A stretch of DNA of 60,553 bases from UBA117 sp049975245 (GTDB lineage Archaea > Methanobacteriota > Methanobacteria > Methanobacteriales > Methanobacteriaceae): positions 1 through 60,553 of the forward strand of contig JBNGDB010000014.1 of assembly GCA_049975245.1 (NCBI GenBank). Direction: 5' to 3'. The notes beneath the pieces were generated by a model, which saw nothing but the letters and a program-made list of their open reading frames with translations, ran no database searches and was not told the origin of the DNA. The position numbers and the translations under genes are program-made. This document shows, piece by piece, positions 9,410 through 18,244 of this stretch; position 1 is the first letter of the stretch; every line of letters begins with the position of its first letter.

Positions 9410-9916
9410 CTACATAAATCTTTCAAATCGTTCTTTACTTACGTTACATATTGGACATCTTTCTGGAGGTTCATCACGAGCACATAAATAACCACAAACT
9501 TTACATCTCCACACAGGGAATGACAAAGTTGTTTTAGATATTTCTTTACCTATAATTTTATTCTTAGATCTTTCATCCATAGTAGGTCTTCGTTCTGGGA
9601 TGGGTACTAATTCTTTTTCCCCTTCAAGAATAGGCCCAGATACATATAAACCACAGTAACATGTATTGTAGTCATTTAGGTCAGGGTCCCTGTAATCACA
9701 GGGGCAGATTATATCTAAATCTTCTTCACGCTTACCAGACGCAAGACGGCAAGGGCATGCCCCGTAACCGTATCTATTTTTATTGATCAATATACTTCTT
9801 ATAAGGTCTTTAGTAAATTTAAGGTCAGGGTTAAGGTGATATCCAAACTTTTCAGCATTTTCTTTAATCTTATGGTAATATTGGTCTACTTCTTCATCAC
9901 TAACCTCTTCTTTCAC
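9410..9916 (-). CDS. Ferredoxin-thioredoxin reductase catalytic subunit fused to rubredoxin
   Basis: A 168-residue fusion. Residues about 1-105 are the catalytic FTR subunit, with the CPC/CPC/CYC pattern (Cys 54, 56, 71, 73, 86, 88) that binds a [4Fe-4S] cluster beside an active-site disulfide. Residues 135-168 are a rubredoxin-like iron domain with WRCKVCGY and ERCPICNV (Cys 138, 141, 154, 157). It would pass electrons from ferredoxin through the cluster to a thioredoxin- or glutaredoxin-like partner. The GTG start overlaps the stop of the upstream glutaredoxin gene (GTGA), so the two are coupled and probably partners. No ferredoxin-binding variable subunit is seen, as in other archaeal FTR-like enzymes. 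Confidence 0.88.
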   Translation of the reverse strand: MKEEVSDEEVDQYYHKIKENAEKFGYHLNPDLKFTKDLIRSILINKNRYGYGACPCRLASGKREEDLDIICPCDYRDPDLNDYNTCYCGLYVSGPILEGEKELVPIPERRPTMDERSKNKIIGKEISKTTLSFPVWRCKVCGYLCARDEPPERCPICNVSKERFERFM

Positions 9917-10191
9917 CCTAGAGCCCCCAAGATACTTTCTTTATCAAATCCAATTATTATTCTTTCCTGGTTAAGGACTAAAGTAGGTAAAGAAAGTTGT
10001 GGGTTCCACCTTTTTAATTGATTAACTGCATCTTCTCTTTCACTTCCTTCTAGAAGATCAACGTAAACATAGCTATACTCCACTCCAATATCTTCAAGAA
10101 GCTCTCGAGTCTTTTTACACCAGCCGCAGGTACTCAAAGCAAAAAGAAGAACATCCCCTTTTTTAAAACCTTTTACATGAATTATATTCAT
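9913..10191 (-). CDS. Glutaredoxin-like thiol redox protein
   Basis: A 92-residue thioredoxin-fold protein with the active site CGWCKK near residues 22-27, followed by the cis-proline stretch LSLPTLVL. It would be the redox partner of the FTR-rubredoxin fusion encoded immediately downstream, with which it overlaps by four bases. A G-rich ribosome site precedes the ATG. CGWC is intermediate between glutaredoxin (CPYC) and thioredoxin (CGPC), so the true electron donor is more likely FTR than glutathione, which methanogens lack. Confidence 0.85.
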   Translation of the reverse strand: MNIIHVKGFKKGDVLLFALSTCGWCKKTRELLEDIGVEYSYVYVDLLEGSEREDAVNQLKRWNPQLSLPTLVLNQERIIIGFDKESILGALG

Positions 10192-10335
10192 TATTTTCCC
10201 CCTATAAACTCTTAAGTATTATTATGAGCATTTGTTATATATCATTTTATTTATAAGTGTAAAAGATGATTTCATATCTAAAAAAGATCCAAAGACCAAA
10301 TAAGAAGATAATAGATTAGTATTTTATATTAAAAA

Positions 10336-11610
10336 TTAAAAATCGTTTCTAACTAATCTTAAGGCACAAAACTCTCCACACATTGTACACATGTCATCTT
10401 TTTTTATTATATTTCTTTTACGATATTCTCTAGGTTTTTCATGATCAAATGCTAGTTCAAACTGTTTTTCCCAGTCAAAATTTTTCCTTGCAGTGGACAT
10501 ATTAATTTCATCATCCCATGCGCTTTTGATTCCTAAAGACACGTCTGCTGCTTGCGCCGCTATTTTTGAGGCTATAACTCCTTCTTTCACTGCTTTTACA
10601 TCAGGTATGGATAAGTGCTCAGTAGGAGTTACATAGCAGAGGAAATCGGCTCCGGAACTAGCTGCAATGGCCCCGCCAATAGCTGAAGTTATATGATCAT
10701 ATCCAGGAGCCATATCTGTAACTATAGGTCCCAATACATAAAATGGCGCATTTTTACATACTGTTTTCTGTATTTTCATATTAGCTGCTATTTGATCCAG
10801 TGGAACGTGGCCCGGACCTTCCACCATGGTTTGGACACCCATTTGACGAGCTTTATCTACTAAATCGCCCAGAATAAGCAGTTCATGTACTTGAGGTATA
10901 TCAGAAGCATCTTTTAGGCATCCTGGCCTCATTCCATCCCCTAAACTTAATGTAACATCGTATTCGTATGCTATTTCCATTAAATAATCATAATTTTTAT
11001 ATAATGGATTTTCTTCATCATTATGCATAATCCAAGCTGTAAGAAATGCTCCACCCCTACTTACTATCCCCATTAACCTATTAGATCGTTTTAATTTTTC
11101 AACAGTTTCGCGGGTAATACCACAATGGACTGTCATAAAGTCAACGCCTTCTTTTGCCTGGTTAATGATGGCTTTGAACATGTCATCTTCATCCATGTGG
11201 ATAACAGCACCCTTCTTTTCTGAAGCAACTACTCCAGCCTCATAGATAGGTACTGTTCCAATTGGGACTTTAACCGCGTTCATAATCTCCTTTCGGACAT
11301 TTTTAAAATCGTATCCTGTACTTAAATCCATTACCGTATCAGAGCCATAGTTCACTGCAATTTTAGCTTTTTCCACTTCAAGTTTTATATCTTCTAATTC
11401 TGATGAAGAGCCTATATTAGCATTAATTTTAGTTTTTAATCCTTCTCCTATACCTACAGGAATAGTATCCCGCATAATATTTTTAGGTATAGTAATATAA
11501 CCTTTAGCTACTCTTTTAATAAGTTTATTAATATCAATATTTTCATTTTCGGCTATCACTTGCATCTCATTGGTTATTTTTCCTTTAATTGCTGAATCCA
11601 TTTGCGTCAA
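10336..11610 (-). CDS. thiC: Phosphomethylpyrimidine synthase ThiC (first of two)
   Basis: A radical-SAM enzyme that converts aminoimidazole ribotide into the pyrimidine of thiamine. The 424-residue protein has the family stretches FMTVHCGITRE, SRGGAFLTAW, LGDGMRPGC and VEGPGHVPLDQI, and the C-terminal cluster motif CTMCGEFC. The start is a TTG giving MTQMD, which matches the second ThiC in this window and has GAGGGA upstream. The gene is divergent from a CBS-domain gene with only 22 bases between annotated starts. It contains the full set of family motifs, so it is probably active. Confidence 0.93.
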   Translation of the reverse strand: MTQMDSAIKGKITNEMQVIAENENIDINKLIKRVAKGYITIPKNIMRDTIPVGIGEGLKTKINANIGSSSELEDIKLEVEKAKIAVNYGSDTVMDLSTGYDFKNVRKEIMNAVKVPIGTVPIYEAGVVASEKKGAVIHMDEDDMFKAIINQAKEGVDFMTVHCGITRETVEKLKRSNRLMGIVSRGGAFLTAWIMHNDEENPLYKNYDYLMEIAYEYDVTLSLGDGMRPGCLKDASDIPQVHELLILGDLVDKARQMGVQTMVEGPGHVPLDQIAANMKIQKTVCKNAPFYVLGPIVTDMAPGYDHITSAIGGAIAASSGADFLCYVTPTEHLSIPDVKAVKEGVIASKIAAQAADVSLGIKSAWDDEINMSTARKNFDWEKQFELAFDHEKPREYRKRNIIKKDDMCTMCGEFCALRLVRNDF

Positions 11611-11632
11611 TTTTTATCCCTCATTTTAATAT

Positions 11633-12037
11633 ATGACTTTAAATACAAATATGTCTATGATAAAGAAATTAGTTGCTAAGGATTTCATGATTACAGATAT
11701 TCATGTATCTGCACCAGATGATCTGGTGGCTGCGGCTAAATTAAAGATGGTTCGATGTAACATTGGAGCAGTTCCCATAGTGGGTGATAAAAAACTTGTT
11801 GGCCTTTTAACTCATCGTGATGTCCTTTTAGCAGGAAGTGAAGCTTTAGGACTTAAAGTTGAAGATCTTATGAGTAAAGATCTTATTGTGGTTGACAAAA
11901 ATACTCCAATTCGTGACATAACTAAAATTATGGCCAGTACCGGATTTCAAAGAATTCCAGTAGTTGATGAAGGGTATTTAGTAGGACTAATAACCCAGAG
12001 CAGCATAATCCGTGCCTTTGCAGAATATTTAGATTAA
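11633..12037 (+). CDS. CBS-pair domain protein
   Basis: A protein of up to 134 residues consisting almost entirely of two CBS motifs, an adenosyl-ligand sensing module. Marks are GAVPIVGDKKLVGLLTHRDV in the first repeat and GFQRIPVVDEGYLVGLIT in the second. No catalytic or DNA-binding domain is attached. The start is uncertain, since no ribosome site precedes 11633. ATGs at 11651, 11657 or 11687 are possible, the last with AAGGA upstream. It lies head-to-head with thiC, so it may sense a nucleotide for thiamine or purine metabolism, but that is only context. Its stop overlaps the convergent marker 8 gene by nine bases. Confidence 0.8.
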   Translation: MTLNTNMSMIKKLVAKDFMITDIHVSAPDDLVAAAKLKMVRCNIGAVPIVGDKKLVGLLTHRDVLLAGSEALGLKVEDLMSKDLIVVDKNTPIRDITKIMASTGFQRIPVVDEGYLVGLITQSSIIRAFAEYLD

Positions 12038-12859
12038 AGGATCTGGAATCTTAGCATCCTTTTTTTCCTTTAATCCTCCAATTTTATTTATTCTCCTTTT
12101 TATAAACTCTTTACCATTTTTAGTAACACCATATATCGGTATTGAAGCTCCAACACTATATATATTCTTTTTTTCGGCGATTTCTCTTAAATATTTGGAA
12201 GCGCAAGCAGTGATTATATCACAATATTTGAAAAGACCTTCTGCATCTTCTTTGGATATTCCAGTTGTATGAACTGCAAAAATGTAAATTTTCACATCAT
12301 CATAATCTTTTTCTATTTTTCTAATATGTTTTGCCTCTTCAAAGGAAGTTATTGTAACTGCAATTTTTTTATACCCAGAATTTATTGCCTTAAGAACACC
12401 ATCCACTTGGTTTATTACCGCTTTTTTTGCGTCTAAAACATTTTCAATTTTGATCTCATCTATAATTTCAGCAATGGGAGAAGTACTGATAAAACCTGAT
12501 ATTCTACCGCCAATTCCCTGAACAAGAACGTGATCGGTTATTAAAACAGTTCCTGCCCCTTCGCAGACAATAACTGCACAATCAACAATTTTATCTTCAA
12601 TTAAAGTACTTAATGTTTCTGAAATTCCAAATGAAAGGAAATCGCGCATTTTCAAAGTCCTATTAGCTGTGCACATTCCAAAATCTTCAATTCGAAATTG
12701 AATATTATCTTCAATTGTAGAATGTGTTAATTTTTTAATACCCCGATATTTTTCAAACAAAGGACAGTAATGAATCAGAGGATCGCCGATTTTAACGATT
12801 TTACCATTTTTTACAATAATTCTTGATTTGCCCAAGGCTTCTATTATATGTTCATCCAC
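12029..12859 (-). CDS. Methanogenesis marker protein 8 (DUF2099 family)
   Basis: A 276-residue protein matching my recollection of putative methanogenesis marker protein 8, a family restricted to methanogens and relatives whose role is not established. Visible stretches include HYCPLFEKYRGI, FGMCTANRTLKMRDFLSFG and CEGAGTVLITDHVLVQGIGG. The start is a GTG with GGTG eleven bases upstream. It has no membrane segments. Conserved cysteines near residues 32, 62 and 94 could bind a metal or cluster. It is convergent with the CBS protein. Presence of this marker supports the methanogen assignment. Confidence 0.78.
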   Translation of the reverse strand: MDEHIIEALGKSRIIVKNGKIVKIGDPLIHYCPLFEKYRGIKKLTHSTIEDNIQFRIEDFGMCTANRTLKMRDFLSFGISETLSTLIEDKIVDCAVIVCEGAGTVLITDHVLVQGIGGRISGFISTSPIAEIIDEIKIENVLDAKKAVINQVDGVLKAINSGYKKIAVTITSFEEAKHIRKIEKDYDDVKIYIFAVHTTGISKEDAEGLFKYCDIITACASKYLREIAEKKNIYSVGASIPIYGVTKNGKEFIKRRINKIGGLKEKKDAKIPDPLI

Positions 12860-13003
12860 AAATAAACACCTGAAATTTAATTTAAAATATTTTCTATACC
12901 TGCTAAATTATATAATTTGAATGCAAATAAATTTATTTAACCATTAAAAATCAATTTAACTATAGAAAAGTTTAAATTGTATGAGATATAACAGCATATA
13001 AGC

Positions 13004-13115
<112 letters not shown>

Positions 13116-13240
13116 CTTAAATATTATTTCTTTTAGTGTAATTTGGAAAAAAATAACGATTTACAATTATATTTATAAAATAATAGAATTATTTGAATCA
13201 AAAACTTAAATTTACTTAAATAATTAAATTAAGATTTATC

Positions 13241-13870
13241 TTAATGCTTTTTAGCATATACTACAAAACCTGAAGCGGTTTTTTCCTTATGTTTTTCACT
13301 GGGATAGGATACATGTTCCAGTTTTATTATTTCAAAATCGTCAAATAAGTCCTCTAATTCATTCTTAGCGAAATAATGGTGGGGCAAATCCCCATCAATA
13401 GAATCAATATTAATTTTTGTATTCTTCTCTATTTCAGTTCCAGTATGAAATTCATCGTGATTTATCGAAGGCACCATTATATAAACCAGTCCCCCCGATC
13501 TTACCACCCTTTTAATCTCGGATATTGCCTTTCTAATATCATCCATTAAGGCGTGATGTACTACTCCATGAGAAATAACTCCGTCGAAAGATTCATCAGG
13601 GTAAGGTAATGATTTAAAGTCACAATATATTAATTTTGCCTGAGGTGTGTTCTTTGAAGCAATTTCTAAAGCCTTTGTAGATGCATCACAACCACTTACC
13701 GAAAATCCTTGATTGTTCATATAAGCAACATGCCGACCAGTACCGCAACCTAAGTCCAGTATTTTAGATAATTTTTCTTTTTTAAAGTAGTTAAGTGCGT
13801 TAATTACATATTTTGAAGGTTCTACTTGAACCATGCCCTTATCTTTGTAAATATCATCCCAATCTTTCAT
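13241..13870 (-). CDS. Class I SAM-dependent methyltransferase
   Basis: A 209-residue methyltransferase of unknown substrate. Motif I is ILDLGCGTGRHVAYM (near residue 37). An acidic motif II region (SVSGCDAS) and the motif IV/post-IV region FDGVISHGVVHHALM follow, typical of the Methyltransf_11 type of small-molecule methylases. It stands alone between the tRNA-Met gene and a ThiF-like gene, so context gives no substrate. The ATG at 13870 is the only good start. Confidence 0.85.
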   Translation of the reverse strand: MKDWDDIYKDKGMVQVEPSKYVINALNYFKKEKLSKILDLGCGTGRHVAYMNNQGFSVSGCDASTKALEIASKNTPQAKLIYCDFKSLPYPDESFDGVISHGVVHHALMDDIRKAISEIKRVVRSGGLVYIMVPSINHDEFHTGTEIEKNTKINIDSIDGDLPHHYFAKNELEDLFDDFEIIKLEHVSYPSEKHKEKTASGFVVYAKKH

Positions 13871-14041
13871 AATAAATATTTAGTTTTAATAAAATATATT
13901 CATTTAGAAAGTTATTCGAGAAATTTCCTAAAAAAATCAATAAAAAAATCAATAATAATAAATGAACAAATTTTTAAAATAATTATAATAATTAAAGATT
14001 AATTTCATTTTAGAAATTTGAAAAATGATTAAGGTGAATAT

Positions 14042-14794
14042 ATGCCTAAAAGGTATGAAGGAATGGCTTACTGGGAGATTATTAGTCGTCAAATGGGGAT
14101 ATTAACTAAAAAAGATCAGTTGAAATTAAAAAAATCTAATATAACTGTAATTGGATGTGGAGGTATTGGAGGGGCCGCAATAGAGATGCTTTGCCGAATG
14201 GGAATAGGAAATTTAAAAATAGTTGATAAGGATTCCTTTGATGTTTCAAATATTAACCGGCAGATTATGAGCAGTTTTTACACCGTGGGTAAATCGAAGA
14301 TTAAAGTTACTGAAAAAGTTGTTAAATCCATTAACCCATTTATTAATCTGGATCCAATAGAAGAAGAATTAAATGAAAAAAACGTTGAAGAAATAATTAA
14401 AAATAGCCATATTGTGATAGATGCTTTGGATAATCTAATTTCAAGGATACATGTAAGTCGTTGCTGTCATGAACTTGAAATACCATTTATTCATGGAGCT
14501 GTCCATGGTTCCATGGGGCAGATTACGACTTTTACTAAAAATACTCTTAATTACGAGGAAATATTTAAATTACCTTCATTAAATAAAGATTTAGATAAAA
14601 AAATGTTAAAAAAAATATACGATTTAAATAAGGATACTCCCCCAGTTATTGCCCCCGTACCAAATATAATAGGATGTCTACAAACTTTTGAAGCTTTAAA
14701 GTTAATTTCAAAGAAAGGAAATCCAATTTTAGCACCTAAAGTTTTAACATTCGATTTATTCAAAGAAGAACCTTTTTCTATAATTGAATATTAA
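14042..14794 (+). CDS. ThiF/MoeB/HesA-family adenylating enzyme (E1-like), atypical
   Basis: A 250-residue protein of the E1-like superfamily, which adenylates the C-terminus of ubiquitin-like sulfur carriers. The ATP-binding motif is VIGCGGIGGAAIEML (near residue 37), followed by VDKDSFDVSNINRQ, with the family arginine and aspartates. The substrate-side motif DALDNLISR is present. The two CxxC zinc pairs of MoeB and ThiF are absent, and no cysteine sits in the usual crossover-loop position. It may therefore only adenylate or act on a different substrate. GGTG precedes the ATG. It is not next to a recognisable carrier-protein gene. Confidence 0.82.
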   Translation: MPKRYEGMAYWEIISRQMGILTKKDQLKLKKSNITVIGCGGIGGAAIEMLCRMGIGNLKIVDKDSFDVSNINRQIMSSFYTVGKSKIKVTEKVVKSINPFINLDPIEEELNEKNVEEIIKNSHIVIDALDNLISRIHVSRCCHELEIPFIHGAVHGSMGQITTFTKNTLNYEEIFKLPSLNKDLDKKMLKKIYDLNKDTPPVIAPVPNIIGCLQTFEALKLISKKGNPILAPKVLTFDLFKEEPFSIIEY

Positions 14795-14919
14795 GTTGAA
14801 ACTACTCATTATAAAAAAATTAATTAAAAACAAATCATCATGAAATTTAAAAAAAAAATAATATAAAAAATAAATTTTTGGGTATTAAATATTAAATGCT
14901 ATTTTACCATTTTTAAATT

Positions 14920-15258
14920 CTAAACTGCAATTTCACCTCTTTCACCGGTTCTTATTCGCACCACATTCTCAACATTAGATACAAAGATTTTACCGTCCCC
15001 TATGTCTCCTGTTTTTGCAGTTTTTAGTATAGTATCTATTACTTTCTCTAGGTCTGAATCTTTAACAATTATTTCTAGTTTAGTTTTTGATAGTAGATCA
15101 ACTTTGTATTTTGACCCACGATAACTTTCGGTAATACCAAGTTGTCTTCCCCGTCCTTTTACTTCTGTTACTGTTACACCGTTGCATTCTATCTTTTCTA
15201 GAGCATTTTTGACATCTTCCAATTTTTCAGGCCTTATAATTGCAATGATTTCTTTCAT
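14920..15258 (-). CDS. glnK: PII nitrogen regulatory protein GlnK
   Basis: A 112-residue PII protein that binds 2-oxoglutarate and ATP/ADP and plugs the ammonium channel AmtB when nitrogen is plentiful. The T loop reads TESYRGSKYKVDLL, keeping both tyrosines of the canonical loop. The B-loop TGDIGDGKIFV and C-loop VRIRTGERG are intact. GGTGA precedes the ATG. It is downstream of amtB by 12 bases on the same strand, so the order is amtB-glnK, the reverse of the common bacterial order. Control is probably through the NrpR operator upstream of amtB. Confidence 0.95.
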   Translation of the reverse strand: MKEIIAIIRPEKLEDVKNALEKIECNGVTVTEVKGRGRQLGITESYRGSKYKVDLLSKTKLEIIVKDSDLEKVIDTILKTAKTGDIGDGKIFVSNVENVVRIRTGERGEIAV

Positions 15259-15270
15259 TCAATCACCTTA

Positions 15271-16515
15271 TTAGTCCTCTTCCGGATATGCTGATAAGTG
15301 GTGTTCTGCCAAATCCAGACCTAATTTTTCCTCTTCTTCAGAGACTCTTATGCCTCCAGTAAAGTAACCAATTACTTTACCCAATATAAGTCCGAATCCA
15401 GTACCATATACCGCAACTAAACCAACTGCAATTAATTGGTCTATTAAATTCACATCTCCAGTTCCACCTAGTAGAGTTGAACCGAATATACCTACAGCTA
15501 TAGCACCTACCACACCTGCAGTAGCGTGAACGGATACTACACCACATACATCATCTATACCTTTTTTCTCGAGGAATTTATATACCAGAGGAACTTGAAT
15601 ACCAGCAATAATTCCTATTACTAAACCGGCCATAGGACTAACAATGTCCGTACCTGCACATATAGCAACTAAACCTGCTACTAATCCATTTAAAGTAAAT
15701 AATATGTCTTTATTTGATGCTATCAATGCCCCTAAACCTCCACCAGCCATTGCTAAGGTGGTTGTAGCTGCCACTAAACCTGATATATCACTCAGAGCTA
15801 AAGCACTGCCTACATTGAAACCATACCAGCCTACCGCAAGTATGAAAGCACCAGACATGGCCATGGGTATACTGTGGCCCGGCATTGGTATTGGTTTACC
15901 TTTTATATATCTTCCTATACGAGGACCTAGAGCAATAATTAATCCTAATGCTAGAAAACCTCCTAAAGCGTGAACATTTATACTGCCTGCGTAATCGTGG
16001 AATTGAATCAATCCAGATCCCCAGGGCCCGATAAACACGAATAGTGGGTACAGAATACCTGTTATTATGGCAGACGCTATTAGGTATGATCTGAATTTCA
16101 TCCTTTCAGCCACGCCACCTGAAGCAATTGTAGCAGCAGTAGCTGCGAATACTAATCCAAAAAACCATGTTGCTAGTTCTAGTCCATTATCAACTAAAAA
16201 TGGAGCTGTTCCAAATATTTTAGACCACCAATCTATTAAAGAAGTCCAATCTAGGGATGTTGCAATAATATATCCTATGAATAACCATGATATACATCCT
16301 ATTAGCCAGTCGGCCACGTTTTTCATCATTACGTTATTTACATTTTTTTTCCTTACTTGTCCTCCTTCCAGCATTAAGAATCCCCATTGCATTAAAAATA
16401 CTAGGGCTCCGAATACTACAAGAAAAAGAACATCGTTAGAATTTGCTATTGTACCTAAAGCATCTACAATAGAATTTATGTTTGATGCATTACCAAGCAA
16501 TTCGGCTGTTGCCAT
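15271..16515 (-). CDS. amtB: Ammonium transporter AmtB
   Basis: A 414-residue ammonium channel of the Amt/MEP/Rh family with about 11 membrane helices. The twin pore histidines are seen in NVHALGG and SVHATAGVVGA. The family stretches MLEGGQVRKKN and GWYGFNVGSAL are present. A GGAGG ribosome site precedes the ATG. Its promoter carries a GGAA-N6-TTCC operator overlapping the predicted transcription start, so it should be derepressed by nitrogen limitation. GlnK, its partner, follows in the same operon. Confidence 0.95.
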   Translation of the reverse strand: MATAELLGNASNINSIVDALGTIANSNDVLFLVVFGALVFLMQWGFLMLEGGQVRKKNVNNVMMKNVADWLIGCISWLFIGYIIATSLDWTSLIDWWSKIFGTAPFLVDNGLELATWFFGLVFAATAATIASGGVAERMKFRSYLIASAIITGILYPLFVFIGPWGSGLIQFHDYAGSINVHALGGFLALGLIIALGPRIGRYIKGKPIPMPGHSIPMAMSGAFILAVGWYGFNVGSALALSDISGLVAATTTLAMAGGGLGALIASNKDILFTLNGLVAGLVAICAGTDIVSPMAGLVIGIIAGIQVPLVYKFLEKKGIDDVCGVVSVHATAGVVGAIAVGIFGSTLLGGTGDVNLIDQLIAVGLVAVYGTGFGLILGKVIGYFTGGIRVSEEEEKLGLDLAEHHLSAYPEED

Positions 16516-16575
16516 TTCTCAACCTCCAATCTATAATTATAAAAAATTTTTCAACAAGTTAATTCGTTGGATAAC

Positions 16576-16589
16576 GGAATCCTTCTTCC
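16576..16589. promoter_or_regulatory. NrpR operator upstream of amtB-glnK
   Basis: GGAATCCTTCTTCC is an exact GGAA-N6-TTCC site, extended to CGGAA/TTCCG. It lies about 60 bases before the amtB start and about 25 bases downstream of a TTTAAATA box on the minus strand, so it would cover the transcription start. The consensus is that described for NrpR of methanogens, and nrpR itself is in this window. Confidence 0.85.
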
Positions 16590-16614
16590 GATAAGTAAAT
16601 TAATTTTTTAATAG

Positions 16615-16622
16615 TATTTAAA
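16615..16622 (-). promoter_or_regulatory. Candidate TATA box of amtB-glnK
   Basis: On the minus strand this reads TTTAAATA. It is placed about 25 bases upstream of the NrpR operator, the distance expected between an archaeal TATA box and the start of transcription. Confidence 0.5.
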
Positions 16623-16767
16623 GGTTTCGTTAGTGAATTTTTAAATAATAATTTTCAATAAAAATGAAATAAAATTCAATATAATCCAAATATATCAAAA
16701 TTAAAATTTAACACTCTTTTGGTCTATTAAGTAAAATTTAATGAGTTAAATTTACAATTTCAAAACA

Positions 16768-16775
16768 TTTATATA
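16768..16775 (+). promoter_or_regulatory. Candidate TATA box of glnA
   Basis: TTTATATA lies 10 bases upstream of the glnA NrpR operator and about 50 bases before the glnA ATG. This puts the predicted start of transcription within or just after the operator. Confidence 0.6.
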
Positions 16776-16784
16776 GAAGAAAGA

Positions 16785-16798
16785 GGAAACTTGTTTCC
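16785..16798. promoter_or_regulatory. NrpR operator upstream of glnA
   Basis: GGAAACTTGTTTCC is a GGAA-N6-TTCC site whose symmetry extends inward (GGAAAC/GTTTCC). It lies between the TATA box and the glnA start, where bound NrpR would block initiation. Confidence 0.88.
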
Positions 16799-16825
16799 GG
16801 TATTAAGTTCATGGAGGTATAATTT

Positions 16826-18154
16826 ATGCCAGACAAAATAGGACAAGTAATTGAAGATATTGAAAAATGCGGTACAAAATTCGTTAGGCTGCAATTTGTA
16901 GATATACATGGAACTCCTAAAAACATGGCAGTTCCCCTGGTAAAACCAGAAGATATTGAAGATATAATAAAAGACGGATTATTATTCGACGGTTCCTCGA
17001 TTGAAGGTTTCGTCGATATAAATGATAGTGACTTGGTAATAAAACCAGAACCTGAAACTTTCTCCACATTACCTTGGAGACCTGAAGAAAGAGGTGTTTG
17101 CCGGTTTATATGTGATATCTACTGGCCAGATGGAACTCCATTTGAAGGAGATCCCAGATACATTCTAAAAAAGGCTTTATCTAAAGCTGAAAAGAAAGGA
17201 TATGAATATAATGTAGGTCCAGAACCAGAATTTTTCATAATTGGGGAAGATGAAGATTGTAATGTCGTACCTCATGATTCTGGAGTTTATTTTGACGTTG
17301 AACCAGTTGATCAAGGTACTGACGTTAGAAGAGAACTTGTATTAGGTTTAGAAGAGCTTAAATTTGATATTGAAGTAAGCCACCACGAAGTAGGTCCTGG
17401 ACAGCACGAAATAGACTTTAAATTTGACCATGCTTTAAAAACTGCCGATGCAGTTATAACCTTTAAACAAGCCATAAAAGCAATTGTGGCTAAACTTGGG
17501 TACATGGTTACATTCATGCCCAAACCATTCTACGGTGTTAACGGTAGTGGAATGCACTGCCACCAGAGTTTATTTAAAGATGGTAAAAATATTTTCTTTG
17601 ATCCAGATAGTGAAACCCAATTATCAAAGGATGCATTATACTTCATGGGAGGATTACTAAAACACTCCAAAGCACTTTCCGCTGTTGTTGCTCCATCGGT
17701 AAACTCATACAAAAGATTAGTTCCGGGATATGAAGCACCAGTATACATAGCCTATGGTTTAAGAAACAGATCTACTTTAGTAAGAGTTCCCGCATCCAGA
17801 GGTAACGGTACACGAGTAGAATTTAGATGTCCTGACCCATCATGTAACCCCTACCTGGCTTTTGCAGCTATGCTAGAAGCAGGTATGGATGGTATGAAAA
17901 ATAAGATAGACCCTGGGGAACCAACAGAAATTGATGTATTTGAATTAAGTTCAGATCAATTAGAGAGTATGGGAATCGAAACACTACCTTCAAGCTTATG
18001 GGAAGCTTATCATTCATTAGAAAAGGATGATATTGTCAAAGCTTCATTAGGTGACCATGTATATAACCAATTTATGGACATTAAGCGAAAAGAATGGGAT
18101 GATTATAGAGTCCAAGTATTTCCTTACGAATTAGATAGATACTTGAACATATAA
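16826..18154 (+). CDS. glnA: Glutamine synthetase, type I
   Basis: Condenses ammonia with glutamate using ATP, the main entry of nitrogen into metabolism. The 442-residue protein shows the GSI signatures DGSSIEGF (near 55), the ATP-binding region ending MHCHQSLF, NSYKRLVPGYEAP and NRSTLVRVP. Length fits the GSI-alpha type of archaea and Gram-positive bacteria. GGAGGT precedes the ATG. A TATA box and a near-perfect NrpR operator lie just upstream. It is divergent from amtB-glnK and upstream of nrpR. Confidence 0.96.
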   Translation: MPDKIGQVIEDIEKCGTKFVRLQFVDIHGTPKNMAVPLVKPEDIEDIIKDGLLFDGSSIEGFVDINDSDLVIKPEPETFSTLPWRPEERGVCRFICDIYWPDGTPFEGDPRYILKKALSKAEKKGYEYNVGPEPEFFIIGEDEDCNVVPHDSGVYFDVEPVDQGTDVRRELVLGLEELKFDIEVSHHEVGPGQHEIDFKFDHALKTADAVITFKQAIKAIVAKLGYMVTFMPKPFYGVNGSGMHCHQSLFKDGKNIFFDPDSETQLSKDALYFMGGLLKHSKALSAVVAPSVNSYKRLVPGYEAPVYIAYGLRNRSTLVRVPASRGNGTRVEFRCPDPSCNPYLAFAAMLEAGMDGMKNKIDPGEPTEIDVFELSSDQLESMGIETLPSSLWEAYHSLEKDDIVKASLGDHVYNQFMDIKRKEWDDYRVQVFPYELDRYLNI

Positions 18155-18190
18155 TCATTTATTTTATTTTTTATATTATTTTTTAATTTG
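18155..18190 (+). terminator. T-rich termination tract after glnA
   Basis: Directly after the glnA stop, several runs of four to six T residues occur with no strong hairpin. This is the usual form of an archaeal terminator and lies upstream of the separate nrpR start. Confidence 0.4.
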
Positions 18191-18244
18191 AAACTATATA
18201 TAATTGAAAATTAAATTTAAGATCAAAATTTAAACGGTGAACAG

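Noticed and set aside
15644..16594. Two rightward frames opposite amtB
   Set aside because: They are shadow frames of a clear ammonium transporter gene and show no protein-like features.
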